Source of the DNA: an uncultured Phenylobacterium sp.
GTDB taxonomy: Bacteria > Pseudomonadota > Alphaproteobacteria > Caulobacterales > Caulobacteraceae
Reading direction: 5' to 3'
Length of the DNA stretch: 10,197 nucleotides
NCBI GenBank assembly: GCA_945952355.1
Contig: CAMFIW010000055.1
Span: forward strand, 1 to 10,197
Part shown: positions 1-6,764 of the stretch, one piece after another
Numbering within the stretch: position 1 is the first letter of the stretch
Layout: every line of letters starts with the position of its first letter
Made by a program: the position numbers and the translations under genes
The notes under the pieces: generated by a model
Told to the model about the DNA's origin: nothing
Databases searched by the model: none
Seen by the model: only the letters and a program-made list of their open reading frames with translations

Positions 1-531
1 CAGCGACCTCGAATCCATGAACACCATCTGGGCGGCTTCCGGGATGTGCGCCGCCAGCGCCGCCGCGGCTTCGGGTCCCTGCAGCGCCATCAGAGCGCGG
101 TTCTCCAGGCGTTCGATCTTCACCTGGCCGGCCAGCTCGTTGTCGATGACCTTGAAATCGTTCTCTTTGCAGGCGCCGTTGACCACTACGAACAGGCCGT
201 CGTCATCCGGCCGCGCGGCCATCAGATCGTCGATGATCCCGCCCGTCTTGTTGAGCAGGACCGAATAGCGCTGCTTGCCGGGCTTCAACCCGATGAAGTC
301 GCCGGGCGTCACCTCTTCGAAGGCCGACAGCGGCGAGACGCCCCTTAGACGCGCTTGGCCCATATGGGACACGTCGAACAGGCCCGCATGCTCGCGGCAC
401 CATAGGTGCTCCTTCAGCACCCCGTCCTTGTACTGGACTGGCATCGAATAGCCGGCGAACGGCACCATGCGGGCGCCCGCGGCGACATGCGCCTCGTAGA
501 GCGGTGTGGTCTTCAGGGTCTCGTCCGACAA
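1..531 (-). CDS. gcvT: Aminomethyltransferase (glycine cleavage system T-protein), N-terminal part, cut by window edge
   Basis: The reading frame gives 177 residues and runs off the left edge, so roughly the C-terminal half of a family protein of about 365-375 residues is missing. GcvT is the tetrahydrofolate-dependent T-protein of the cytoplasmic glycine cleavage complex: it releases ammonia and passes the methylene group from the lipoylated H-protein to THF. Visible family motifs are LKTTPLYEAH near residue 6, VPFAGYSMPVQY (23-34), GLFDVSHMGQ (50-59), GGIIDDL (97-103, containing the Asp equivalent to catalytic D101 of the E. coli enzyme) and ALQGPEA (149-155). The start is TTG at 531 (MSDETLK), with GGAG seven bases upstream. 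The nearby ATG at 554 is in another frame and stops after a few codons. The gene lies directly downstream of a tandem glycine riboswitch, which independently supports the assignment. Other gcv genes would be expected downstream, outside the window. Confidence 0.96.
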   Translation of the reverse strand, partial: MSDETLKTTPLYEAHVAAGARMVPFAGYSMPVQYKDGVLKEHLWCREHAGLFDVSHMGQARLRGVSPLSAFEEVTPGDFIGLKPGKQRYSVLLNKTGGIIDDLMAARPDDDGLFVVVNGACKENDFKVIDNELAGQVKIERLENRALMALQGPEAAAALAAHIPEAAQMVFMDSRSL

Positions 532-591
532 GGAGCGGCTCCGGCTGACATATGGCGCGCGCGGACGATCCGTGGTCCGCAAGGCGCCCCC

Positions 592-790
592 GCTGTCCTG
601 GGAACCTGAGAGATTTCGAGCCCGCCCGGGCCGAGATTGGGCGCGCCCTTTGCTCCTTCGGCGAGCCGCCCCGAGGGACGACTACTTTCCAGCGTTCATC
701 AGCCCGCGCGGTCCTTTTGCCTGAGCGTTTCCGGGGCGGTTGCGCCTTCGGCTCCGAGGTCCCGAAGGCCCCGGTCTCTCCCGCGAGAGT
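592..790 (-). promoter_or_regulatory. Tandem glycine riboswitch (gcvT motif, two aptamers)
   Basis: Read on the minus strand, two glycine aptamers follow one another in the gcvT leader. The first (about 790 to 701) shows GGGAGAGACC, then GCCGAAGGCGCAA (752-740), then CTCAGGCAAAAGGAC (725-711). The second (about 690 to 592) shows CGCCGAAGGAGCAAA (663-649) and CTCTCAGGTTCCCAGGAC (612-595). A short linker (about 700-690) joins them. These are the signature conserved blocks of the glycine riboswitch family, which typically turns on glycine cleavage genes when glycine is abundant. The expression platform must lie in 532-591: it contains a 6-bp hairpin (561-566 with 575-580) and the gcvT SD. No T-run follows, so control of translation initiation is more likely than transcription termination (inference). 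Confidence 0.93.
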
Positions 791-797
791 CGGCCGG

Positions 798-826
798 AAC
801 CTGTTCGAAGGACCCCGCCAAGTCAA
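798..826 (-). promoter_or_regulatory. Candidate promoter for gcvT riboswitch transcript
   Basis: On the minus strand TTGACT (826-821) is followed after 17 bases by CAGGTT (803-798), which would start transcription just upstream of the first glycine aptamer. The -35 is good and the -10 poor, which is common for GC-rich alphaproteobacterial promoters. The position fits the riboswitch boundary well. Confidence 0.4.
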
Positions 827-1011
827 TGCGTCAGATGGCATGCGCGTGCGCCGGGACGCGATTCGCACGCACGACGTGCGCATTGGCACGCTTGATGCAA
901 CGCGGCGCTTTGCCGAACGCAGGTTTCTCTCTTTGGGCGACTGGGCTTGCGGATGGTGAAGCTTGCGGGCAATCAAGCCCACTGGGCTGATTTCTTTCCT
1001 TGGGGGTATCT
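827..1011. other. Divergent intergenic region between gcvT leader and PEP-CTERM gene
   Basis: No gene is supported here. The octamer GCTTGCGG occurs at 945-952 and again at 961-968, 16 bases apart, as a direct repeat. A short perfect inverted repeat AGCCC-ACT-GGGCT lies at 976-988, followed by the pyrimidine-rich stretch TTTCTTTCCTT. Around 837-900 the sequence is rich in GTGCG/CGCAC words. The promoter of the downstream plus-strand gene must be in this region, but no convincing -35/-10 pair is seen. Confidence 0.4.
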
Positions 1012-1656
1012 ATGAAGCTTTCCGCGTTCCTGGCCGCTGGTGCGGTCCTGGCCGCCGCCATGCCGGCCGCTGCGTCCGTCGAGGTTATCACCTTCGACGT
1101 GGCTCAGGCCGGCTACACGCCGACGCCTGGCGTCCGGCAGGAAGTCACGAATCAATTCGGATCGATGGGCGTCCTGTTCCAGGATCAGGCGAGCCCCGGC
1201 CATGGCGCCACTGTCGGCAACTGTGGTCCGGGTGACGGCCCCGTCTCGCTGTTCGGCTACGGCGCCGACTTCGACGGCTGCGGCAATACCCGTCCCAACC
1301 TGGACATCGTGTTCGTCAATCCGCTCAACAACGCCCTGGGCGGCTTCACCACCTTCTTCAGCCTGCACAATTTTGACGGTCTGGTGGAGGCCACGGCGTT
1401 CGACGCCCTGGGCAATATCCTTGGCACGACCCAGACCTATTCGGGCGACCTCGTCTTCTCGGGCGTGGGCGACATCGCCCGCGTGAACCTCAAGTCCCTG
1501 GATGGCGACCCGACCACCCTGGACACCCTGAAGTTCGAGACCGTTCAAGGCCTCGGCGGCTCCGCGGTGCCGGAACCCGGCGTGTGGGCCCTGATGATCG
1601 CGGGCTTCGGCATGGCGGGCGTCAGCCTGCGCCGCCGCAAGGCGATCGCCGCCTAA
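1012..1656 (+). CDS. Secreted PEPxxWA-CTERM sorting domain protein
   Basis: This 214-residue protein starts with a typical Sec signal peptide (MKLSAFLAAGAVLAAAMPAAAS, cleavage near A20-A21). A beta-rich, Gly/Asn/Asp-containing secreted domain follows (about 22-180), with repeated F/V-rich strands (VEVITFDV, LDIVFVNPL, GDLVFSGVGDIARVNL) and two cysteines (C71, C90) that could form a disulfide. It ends with VPEPG (186-190), WALMIAGFGMAGVSL as a membrane segment and the basic tail RRRK (207-210). This is the tripartite PEP-CTERM signal in its alphaproteobacterial PEPxxWA form, which in known systems is processed by an exosortase/archaeosortase-type enzyme; none is encoded here. The ATG at 1012 has GGGGG five bases upstream. 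An in-frame TTG at 1000 would put an unneeded extension before the signal peptide. The gene appears monocistronic and is followed by a strong terminator. The secreted domain has no function that I recognise; adhesion, biofilm or envelope matrix would fit the class. Confidence 0.9.
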   Translation: MKLSAFLAAGAVLAAAMPAAASVEVITFDVAQAGYTPTPGVRQEVTNQFGSMGVLFQDQASPGHGATVGNCGPGDGPVSLFGYGADFDGCGNTRPNLDIVFVNPLNNALGGFTTFFSLHNFDGLVEATAFDALGNILGTTQTYSGDLVFSGVGDIARVNLKSLDGDPTTLDTLKFETVQGLGGSAVPEPGVWALMIAGFGMAGVSLRRRKAIAA

Positions 1657-1679
1657 GCCAGGCGCTCGCTCGAAACATC

Positions 1680-1711
1680 AACGCCGCCGGTCGCGAGGCC
1701 GGCGGCGTTTT
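1680..1711. terminator. Hairpin terminator between convergent genes
   Basis: AACGCCGCCGG (1680-1690) pairs perfectly with CCGGCGGCGTT (1699-1709) around an 8-base loop, giving an 11-bp stem. On the plus strand it continues into TTTTCTTT, a good intrinsic terminator for the PEP-CTERM gene. It also lies 14 bases beyond the stop of the convergent argS. On the minus strand the following bases are less T-rich, so its action there is weaker or uncertain. Confidence 0.85.
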
Positions 1712-1722
1712 CTTTGGATGAA

Positions 1723-3522
1723 CTACATCCGCTCGGGCGCTTCGATGCCCAGGATGTCCAGGGCGAGCTCAAGCTGATTCAGGCTGGCCCGGGCGAGCGC
1801 CAGGCGCGAGGCGCGGACCTCGGGCTCCGCCGGCAGGATCGGGCAGGCGGCGTAGAACTTCGAGAAGCCCTGGGCGAGCTTGTAGGCGTGCTCGGCGATG
1901 AAGTTCGGCGCCTTCTTGTCGTAGGCGTCGATCAGGGCCTGGTCGAAGGCGTCGAGCAGCAGGACCAGGTCGCGCTCCGCCTGTTCGGTCACCTGGATCG
2001 CCCCAGCCGCGAAGCCTTCCTCGGCGGCCCTCCGCAGCACCGACTTCACCCGCACCGCCTGGTACAGCAGGTAGGGGCCGGTCTTGCCCTCGAAGCTCGA
2101 GAACCGGTCGAGATCGAAAACGTACGAGGTGCCGCGGAAATTCGAGAGGTCGGCGAACTTCAACGCCGCGACCGCCACCCTGTGCGCCGTGGCCTCGAAG
2201 GTGTCGGGGTCGAGCTCGGCGCCCAGGTCGGCCTCGCGCAGGCGCTCGCGCGCCTTGCCCCGCGTCATCTCGATCAGGTCGTTCAGCTTAAGCACCCCGC
2301 CTTCGCGGGTCTTGAACGGCTTGCCGTCGGTGCCGTTCATGGTGCCGAAGCCGATGTGCTCCAGGCTACCCTCCACGGCGTAGCCGGCGAGATAGGCCGC
2401 CCGGTAGACGATCTCGAAATGGTCGGCCTGACGCTGGTCCACGACATAGAGAATCAGGCTCGGCCCGAAGCTCCGCTTGCGGTCCAGGATCGTGGCGAGG
2501 TCGGTCGTGCCGTACATGGCCGAGCCTTCCGACGACACCACCAGCAGGGGCGGCAGCTCGCGCTTGTCGCCCTGGCGCGCCACGCGGACGATCCGCGCGC
2601 CCTGGTCGTCTTCCAGCAGGCCCTTGGCGTCCAGCTCGGCCACCATCGGGTCGATCAGGTCCTCGACGTCGCTCTCGCCCTTCCAAAGGTCGAAGTCGAC
2701 GCCCAGGGCGTGGAAGTCGCGCTCCAGGGCCACCCGGGTCACGTTGGCGAAATGCCGCCACAGCAGGAAATAGCCGGGGGTCCGCTCCTGCAGGTCGGCG
2801 GTCAGTTTGCGGGCGCGGTCGCGATAGGCCGGGTCTTCCTTGCCCTTGGCGGCCGCGGCCGGATACAGCCGGTCGAGGTCGGCGAGACTCACTCGTGCGT
2901 TGAACAGCGCCAGCGCGTCGGCGGTCTCCTGGGCCGGAATCTCGCCCGTCGTGGCGTTCAGCTTGGCCAGCCGCTCGGCGATGTCGGGGTGCTCGTCCAT
3001 CACCGCGCCGATCAGCAGGCCCATCTGGTAGCCCCAGTCGCCGAAGTGGGCGTCGCCCAGCACCTCGTCGCCGCGGAACCGATAGAGCCGCTTGATCGCC
3101 TCGCCGATGATCGAGGCGCGCAGGTGGCCGACGTGCATCGGCTTGGCGACGTTCGGGCCGCCATAGTCGACCATCAGCTTGCGGGCGTCGGCGACCGTGC
3201 TCGCCCCAGCCCGTGCGTCGGCGGCGATCTCGTTGGCGCGCGCCGCAAGGGCGGCGTCAGAGACGCGCATGTTGATGAAGCCCAGTCCGGCGGTCTCAAC
3301 CGAGGCGAGCTGCGGGTCGCCGGCCAGCTTGGCCACCACCTCTGTCGCGATCTCGCGCGGGTCGCGCTTGGCCACCTTGGCGGCCGGCAGGGCGCCGTTG
3401 CACTGGAAGTCTGCTAGGTCGGGACGGTCGGATGGTGTGACCCGCCCGAGCTCGGGCGGCAGGCCCACGGCTGCGAAGGCGGCCGCGACCGCCTCGCCCA
3501 GACCACGTTTCAGGTCGCTCAT
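1723..3522 (-). CDS. argS: Arginyl-tRNA synthetase
   Basis: This class Ia aminoacyl-tRNA synthetase charges tRNA-Arg with arginine in the cytoplasm. The 599-residue length is normal for bacterial ArgRS. In order it shows an N-terminal tRNA-D-loop-binding domain (about 1-115), the catalytic HIGH motif as HVGH (130-133) within [14 protein letters not shown], the conserved GDAHFGDWG (156-164), MYGTTDLA (336-343), [10 protein letters not shown] (360-369), the degenerate KMSKS region KPFKTREGG (401-409, as usual in ArgRS, which generally lack a canonical KMSKS) and the C-terminal helical anticodon-binding DALR-type domain with [10 protein letters not shown]. The ATG at 3522 overlaps the stop of the preceding secreted-protein gene as ATGA, so translation is probably coupled. 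TAG ends the gene 14 bases from a hairpin shared with the convergent PEP-CTERM gene. Confidence 0.98.
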   Translation of the reverse strand: MSDLKRGLGEAVAAAFAAVGLPPELGRVTPSDRPDLADFQCNGALPAAKVAKRDPREIATEVVAKLAGDPQLASVETAGLGFINMRVSDAALAARANEIAADARAGASTVADARKLMVDYGGPNVAKPMHVGHLRASIIGEAIKRLYRFRGDEVLGDAHFGDWGYQMGLLIGAVMDEHPDIAERLAKLNATTGEIPAQETADALALFNARVSLADLDRLYPAAAAKGKEDPAYRDRARKLTADLQERTPGYFLLWRHFANVTRVALERDFHALGVDFDLWKGESDVEDLIDPMVAELDAKGLLEDDQGARIVRVARQGDKRELPPLLVVSSEGSAMYGTTDLATILDRKRSFGPSLILYVVDQRQADHFEIVYRAAYLAGYAVEGSLEHIGFGTMNGTDGKPFKTREGGVLKLNDLIEMTRGKARERLREADLGAELDPDTFEATAHRVAVAALKFADLSNFRGTSYVFDLDRFSSFEGKTGPYLLYQAVRVKSVLRRAAEEGFAAGAIQVTEQAERDLVLLLDAFDQALIDAYDKKAPNFIAEHAYKLAQGFSKFYAACPILPAEPEVRASRLALARASLNQLELALDILGIEAPERM

Positions 3523-4205
3523 TTCCGGTTCGGGGTTCCGGCATGGGCCACGGCTCCGGCATTCAGGCGGAAGCGTTTGCCCTCACGGTTGAACTCGGCC
3601 ATCTGCGGCGTCACGTCGAAGCCGACCAGGACCTCGAAATTCGATCCGGACGTGGCGACCGAGGCGCGCGGAATGGTGATCTGGGCGATCTGTTCGGTCA
3701 CGTAGAGCCGGTCCTGGCCGGCCTGGAACTTCACCGGCAGGTCGAAATACTTCTTGTCGATGATCGCCTGGTTCCGCTTCGTCACCGCCACCCAGTAGCG
3801 GTAAGTCTTGGTGTCGCCCTCGGCGAGCGGACCCTTGCCCAGCTCGAACAGAATCTCCATGGCCACGGTGATCGGCTGGTCGTCCTTGTAGGCGCAGCCC
3901 GCCGAAATGCCCTGGATCTCGCCCGAATAGCCCACGTCGGCCGAGGCTTCCTTGCCGTTCTTGAACTCGACGTAGCGGCCGGCGTCGTACAGCGCCTTGA
4001 CGAACGGGCAGGGGCCGGCGTTGCGCAGTTGGGGCAGCGGAGCCTGGTTGTCGCCCCACTCCTCGTCGCGCTTCTTCTTCTTGGCTGCGTCTTCCTGCTG
4101 CTTGTCGTCGCCGCTCGGACGGCGGCCCTGGGCGAGCGCGTCGGTTACGGGAAGGGTGGCGGCCGCCGCGATCAGGGTGGCGGCGAGAAGCAGGGAGCGG
4201 CGCAT
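3519..4205 (-). CDS. Secreted hypothetical protein upstream of argS
   Basis: This is a 228-residue protein of unknown function. Residues 1-25 form a Sec signal peptide ([16 protein letters not shown], predicted cleavage after ALA at 23-25), so it should be periplasmic. A charged, disordered linker follows with KKKKRDEEW (42-50), then a compact domain starting at about residue 55. Two cysteines stand out, in GPCPF (C66) and SAGCAY (C104), a likely disulfide pair. The remainder is beta-rich ([50 protein letters not shown]). I recognise no catalytic motif. I chose ATG 4205 because it gives a normal signal peptide; a TTG at 4223 would add MSGRPS but has no ribosome binding site and sits on the T-run of a leader hairpin. 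The stop overlaps the argS start by four bases. The tight pairing with argS suggests co-expression, not necessarily a shared function. Confidence 0.88.
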   Translation of the reverse strand: MRRSLLLAATLIAAAATLPVTDALAQGRRPSGDDKQQEDAAKKKKRDEEWGDNQAPLPQLRNAGPCPFVKALYDAGRYVEFKNGKEASADVGYSGEIQGISAGCAYKDDQPITVAMEILFELGKGPLAEGDTKTYRYWVAVTKRNQAIIDKKYFDLPVKFQAGQDRLYVTEQIAQITIPRASVATSGSNFEVLVGFDVTPQMAEFNREGKRFRLNAGAVAHAGTPNRK

Positions 4206-4220
4206 CGAAGGTCGTCCGGA

Positions 4221-4245
4221 CAAAAAGCGGGCGCGGGCGCGCCCG
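4221..4245 (-). terminator. GC hairpin plus T5 in leader of the secreted protein/argS unit
   Basis: The plus strand at 4226-4245 is a near-perfect palindrome: gcgggcgcg and cgcgcccgc separated by two bases. Read on the minus strand it is directly followed by TTTTT (4225-4221), which is the form of an intrinsic terminator. It lies 15 bases upstream of the secreted-protein ATG and no minus-strand gene lies upstream for it to terminate (ispH is divergent). It may be an attenuator, a 5' stabilising hairpin or an insulator. The structure is clear; its function is not. Confidence 0.5.
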
Positions 4246-4438
4246 CTGTCGGTTCCCTACTAATCTCTATCGAATGCGGCGGCAACGCGGCTGGCGGCGC
4301 TGCGGCGGAACGCGCGGAGACATTCAGCGCCGGACGCTGGTGTCCGGCCCGCTAGAATGGCTCCACTTCCGAAGTTTGCGGCGCGCCGGTCGCCGAAACC
4401 GCTCACACTTTCGGCTGGCGCGCTCTAAGTTTGCAACA

Positions 4439-5398
4439 ATGGCCCACGACCTCCCCGCCCGCCGCGCCTTGAAGGTGATGCTCGCCACCCCGCGCGGCTT
4501 TTGCGCCGGCGTCGATCGCGCCATCCAGATCGTCGAAAAGGCCATCGAGAAGTACGGCGCGCCGGTCTTTGTGCGCCATGAGATCGTCCACAACCGTCAT
4601 GTCGTCGACCGGCTGAAGGCCATGGGCGCGATCTTCGTGGAGGAGCTTTCGGAGTGCCCGACCGACCGGCCCGTGGTCTTTTCGGCCCACGGCGTGCCCA
4701 AGTCGGTTCCAGCTGAGGCCCGCTCGCGCCAGATGCTCTATCTCGATGCGACCTGCCCCCTGGTCTCCAAGGTTCACGTCGAGGCCGGCCGCCATCACGA
4801 GGCCGGCCGGGAGATCGTACTGATCGGCCACGCCGGCCACCCCGAGGTTGTCGGCACCATGGGCCAGCTCCCGCAGGGCGCCGTGGCCCTCATCGAGACC
4901 GTCGCCGACGCCGAGGCCTTCACGCCGAAGGACCCGGCCAATGTCGCCTTCGTCACCCAGACCACGCTTTCGGTCGACGACACCGCCGGCATCGTGGCTG
5001 CGCTGCGCGCGCGCTTCCCGGGCATCTCCGCGCCGCACAAGGAAGATATCTGCTACGCCACCACCAACCGCCAGGAGGCGGTGAAGGCGGTGGCCGCCCA
5101 CTCCGAGGTCCTTCTGGTCATCGGCTCGGCCAACTCCTCCAACTCCGTGCGTCTGGTCGAGGTCGCCAAGCGGGCCGGCGTTCCCGAGGCCCATCTCATC
5201 GACGACGCTTCGCATCTGGATCTGGCCTGGATCGACGGCGCCGAGACCGTCGGTGTCACCGCCGGCGCCTCGGCCCCGGAACTCCTGGTTCAGGGCGTTA
5301 TCGACCGACTGGCCGAGCACTTCGACGTCACCGTGCAGGAGGTCGAGGCCGCCCGAGAGACGGTGAGCTTCAAACTGCCCCGCGTGCTGACGGCCTGA
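4439..5398 (+). CDS. ispH: 4-hydroxy-3-methylbut-2-enyl diphosphate reductase (LytB/IspH)
   Basis: IspH is the last enzyme of the MEP (non-mevalonate) pathway: it reductively dehydroxylates HMBPP to IPP and DMAPP using an iron-sulfur cluster, in the cytoplasm. The 319-residue protein carries the three cluster cysteines in their usual contexts: C22 in [14 protein letters not shown]106 in [11 protein letters not shown] and C205 in [11 protein letters not shown]. It also has the substrate-binding histidines (H51 in HEIVHN, H134 in GHAGHPEV) with catalytic Glu E136, plus FVTQTTLS (171-178), SANSSNS and GASAPE. It has about ten more N-terminal residues than the E. coli protein. The ATG at 4439 is chosen because the frame upstream encodes only Arg-rich, non-family sequence. 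No clear Shine-Dalgarno precedes it, and initiation on a very short leader is possible. An ACGGCC/GGCCGT inverted repeat spans the stop codon but lacks a T-tail. Confidence 0.97.
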   Translation: MAHDLPARRALKVMLATPRGFCAGVDRAIQIVEKAIEKYGAPVFVRHEIVHNRHVVDRLKAMGAIFVEELSECPTDRPVVFSAHGVPKSVPAEARSRQMLYLDATCPLVSKVHVEAGRHHEAGREIVLIGHAGHPEVVGTMGQLPQGAVALIETVADAEAFTPKDPANVAFVTQTTLSVDDTAGIVAALRARFPGISAPHKEDICYATTNRQEAVKAVAAHSEVLLVIGSANSSNSVRLVEVAKRAGVPEAHLIDDASHLDLAWIDGAETVGVTAGASAPELLVQGVIDRLAEHFDVTVQEVEAARETVSFKLPRVLTA

Positions 5399-5459
5399 GG
5401 CCGTCTAGAAGGCGAAACACGAACGCGGCCCAGGTCCAATCAACGGGCTCGGGAGGATC

Positions 5460-5960
5460 TTACCGCCGCGCCTTCGCCGTCGCGAGTTCCACGCGGCCGG
5501 TCGACTTGCGGTGCGCGGCGCCGCCATCGGGCGAGAGTGTGTCGGCGGCGAACAGCAGGGCCGCAAGGCAGGCGCCGCTGACCACATTGGCCGGGCTCCA
5601 TGGCGGCAGGGCCGCCACGCACACAGCCCCATAGCGTAGCGCCACGTTCAGAATCGAGCGCCGGGTCGCGAGCACCTGGGCGTTGCGCAGCGCCGCCCCG
5701 ATCCGACCGTCGCGCCATTCCAATAGCGTCCAGCCGGCCAGGGTCACCCCGCCCAGGGCCGCCGCCGTCCAGGGCTGGCCCATGGCGAAAGCCTGGGAAA
5801 GGGCGCCGATCACGAAGGCCAGGGCCAGGAAACGGACGATATGGGCGCGGGGCAGGGACAGCGTCCGCCACGCCCATGCCACCGCCGCGTCGCAGCCGCG
5901 CAGCAGCCGCTCGTCCATTTCGCCCAACACACGCATAAGCCCGTCCGCCGTTCTGGCCAC
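5460..5960 (-). CDS. Hypothetical four-helix inner-membrane protein
   Basis: This is a 166-residue protein of unknown function. A polar, amphipathic N-terminus (1-38, with MDERLLRGCDAAVAWAWRTL) is followed by four hydrophobic segments at about 41-60, 65-82, 103-120 and 124-141 and a basic tail ending KARR. The loop between segments 2 and 3 (EWRDGRIGAALRNAQVLATRR) is arginine-rich, which by the positive-inside rule points to the cytoplasm. The GTG at 5960 has GGA four bases upstream. ATG at 5936 or 5918 are possible alternative starts that keep all membrane segments. It lies 80 bases downstream of the tetR stop on the same strand and could be co-transcribed with it; it converges on ispH. I recognise no named family. 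Confidence 0.75.
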   Translation of the reverse strand: MARTADGLMRVLGEMDERLLRGCDAAVAWAWRTLSLPRAHIVRFLALAFVIGALSQAFAMGQPWTAAALGGVTLAGWTLLEWRDGRIGAALRNAQVLATRRSILNVALRYGAVCVAALPPWSPANVVSGACLAALLFAADTLSPDGGAAHRKSTGRVELATAKARR

Positions 5961-6040
5961 GATTCCAACCGGACCTCACTGAAGGCTCGCTGGCCTGCGG
6001 GCGCAAGCGGGCTCGCCTGTCAGGACGACGCCTACGCGTC

Positions 6041-6640
6041 TCAGCAGAAGGCGCGCACGATCACGTCGACATAGGCCTCGCTCGGCGCCCACCTGTATTC
6101 GCTGACGGTCACCAGCATGTGGACCACCCCGGTCAGGGCGCAGAGCAGGGCCTCGCCCTCGCGCAAATAGTCGCCCGCCGGGTCGCCCCGGGCGGCGGCG
6201 ATCAGCGGTGGGAACCGCAAGTAGCCCGCCACCACGTCGGTCTCCTCGATGAACCACGGGTCCTGCGGCGTCTCGCGCCGGTCCTCGATCAGGAACACGA
6301 TCCGATAGCGGTCCGGGTGTATCAGCCAGTAGTCAACCAGGGTCTGGGCGACCGCCTTCAGGCGGAGCTTCGGATCGGCCACGGCCGCCTCGGCGGCGGC
6401 CATCTCGGCGAACAGCGGCGCGAACGCTTCCGACCACAACGCCCGGATAAGCGCCACCTTGCCGGGGAAGTAGCTGTAAAGGGTCATGGTCGGCATGCTG
6501 GCCCGCGACGCGATCGCGCGGATGCTGAGCGCGCCCGCCCCGCCTTCGTCGAACAGCGCCCGCGCCGCCTCCAGGATCCGCGCTCGTCCCTGCTCCTGGC
6601 GCTGCGCTTTCGGAGTTCTCGAATTCGACGGCCCAGCCAT
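6041..6640 (-). CDS. TetR/AcrR-family transcriptional repressor
   Basis: This 199-residue protein is of normal length for the family. The N-terminal DNA-binding domain (about 17-65) shows the standard layout: ARILEAARALFDEGG (20-34), then the helix-turn-helix LSIRAIASRASMPTMTLYSYFPGK (start 38, end 61) with the typical LYSYFPGK ending. The C-terminal part is helical and ligand-binding in type (VDYWLIHPDRYRIVFLI), as in TetR regulators that dimerise and sense small molecules. The ligand cannot be told from sequence. The last residue is a cysteine. The ATG at 6640 has GGAG five bases upstream. It is divergent from a flavin amine oxidase across a gap with two palindromic operators, so it probably represses both itself and the oxidase. 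That control is inference from arrangement, supported by the operator sequences. Confidence 0.94.
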   Translation of the reverse strand: MAGPSNSRTPKAQRQEQGRARILEAARALFDEGGAGALSIRAIASRASMPTMTLYSYFPGKVALIRALWSEAFAPLFAEMAAAEAAVADPKLRLKAVAQTLVDYWLIHPDRYRIVFLIEDRRETPQDPWFIEETDVVAGYLRFPPLIAAARGDPAGDYLREGEALLCALTGVVHMLVTVSEYRWAPSEAYVDVIVRAFC

Positions 6641-6652
6641 TTTTACTCCGTG

Positions 6653-6669
6653 TTTCGTACTTGTACGGA
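6653..6669. promoter_or_regulatory. Operator 1 (TetR-proximal palindrome)
   Basis: TTTCGTACTTGTACGGA contains the perfect palindrome CGTAC-TT-GTACG (6656-6667). It lies 13 bases upstream of the tetR start codon and directly after the minus-strand -10 element, over the expected transcription start of tetR. The whole 17-mer is the exact reverse complement of operator 2. It is the likely TetR-binding site for autorepression. Confidence 0.8.
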
Positions 6670-6682
6670 TTTAGCTTGACGC
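6668..6682. promoter_or_regulatory. Back-to-back promoter elements of tetR and the amine oxidase
   Basis: On the minus strand GCTAAATC (6675-6668) matches the Caulobacter-type -10 consensus GCTAnAWC and would drive tetR. On the plus strand TTGACGC (6676-6682) matches the matching -35 consensus and would drive the oxidase, with a weaker -10 around 6696-6704 (GATGAAATT). The two elements abut, so the divergent promoters share the 35 bases between the operators. No good -35 for tetR was found. Confidence 0.5.
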
Positions 6683-6703
6683 CACCATCCGGGCGGATGA
6701 AAT

Positions 6704-6720
6704 TCCGTACAAGTACGAAA
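6704..6720. promoter_or_regulatory. Operator 2 (oxidase-proximal palindrome)
   Basis: TCCGTACAAGTACGAAA contains CGTAC-AA-GTACG (6706-6717) and is the exact reverse complement of operator 1. The two operator centres are 50 bp apart, close to five helical turns. It overlaps the expected -10/+1 region of the plus-strand amine oxidase promoter, about 45 bases before its start codon. Confidence 0.8.
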
Positions 6721-6764
6721 GACTTAGCGGCTGGCCTAACCAGGGTCCAGTCCGGGGAGGCGAC

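Noticed and set aside
552..554. ATG on the minus strand as a possible gcvT start
   Set aside because: This frame reaches a stop after about twelve codons and is not the GcvT frame. TTG at 531 with a well-spaced GGAG gives the family N-terminus.
203..982. 259-codon minus-strand frame across the gcvT leader
   Set aside because: It runs through the tandem glycine riboswitch and out of frame into gcvT. The RNA motif explains the conservation and composition.
1714..3417. 567-codon open frame on the plus strand
   Set aside because: It is fully antisense to argS, which has full-length family motifs. Long opposite-strand frames are expected in GC-rich DNA, and the translation has low-complexity, shadow-like composition.
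4403..5320. 305-codon minus-strand frame over ispH
   Set aside because: It is the antisense shadow of ispH, whose cysteines and active-site motifs are intact on the plus strand.
5390..5404. Inverted repeat ACGGCC/GGCCGT around the ispH stop as a terminator
   Set aside because: The stem is only 6 bp with a 3-base loop and no T-run follows, so intrinsic termination is not supported.
5961..6040. Possible terminator or small gene between tetR and the membrane protein
   Set aside because: The 80 bases contain no clear stem with a T-tail and no open frame with a ribosome binding site.
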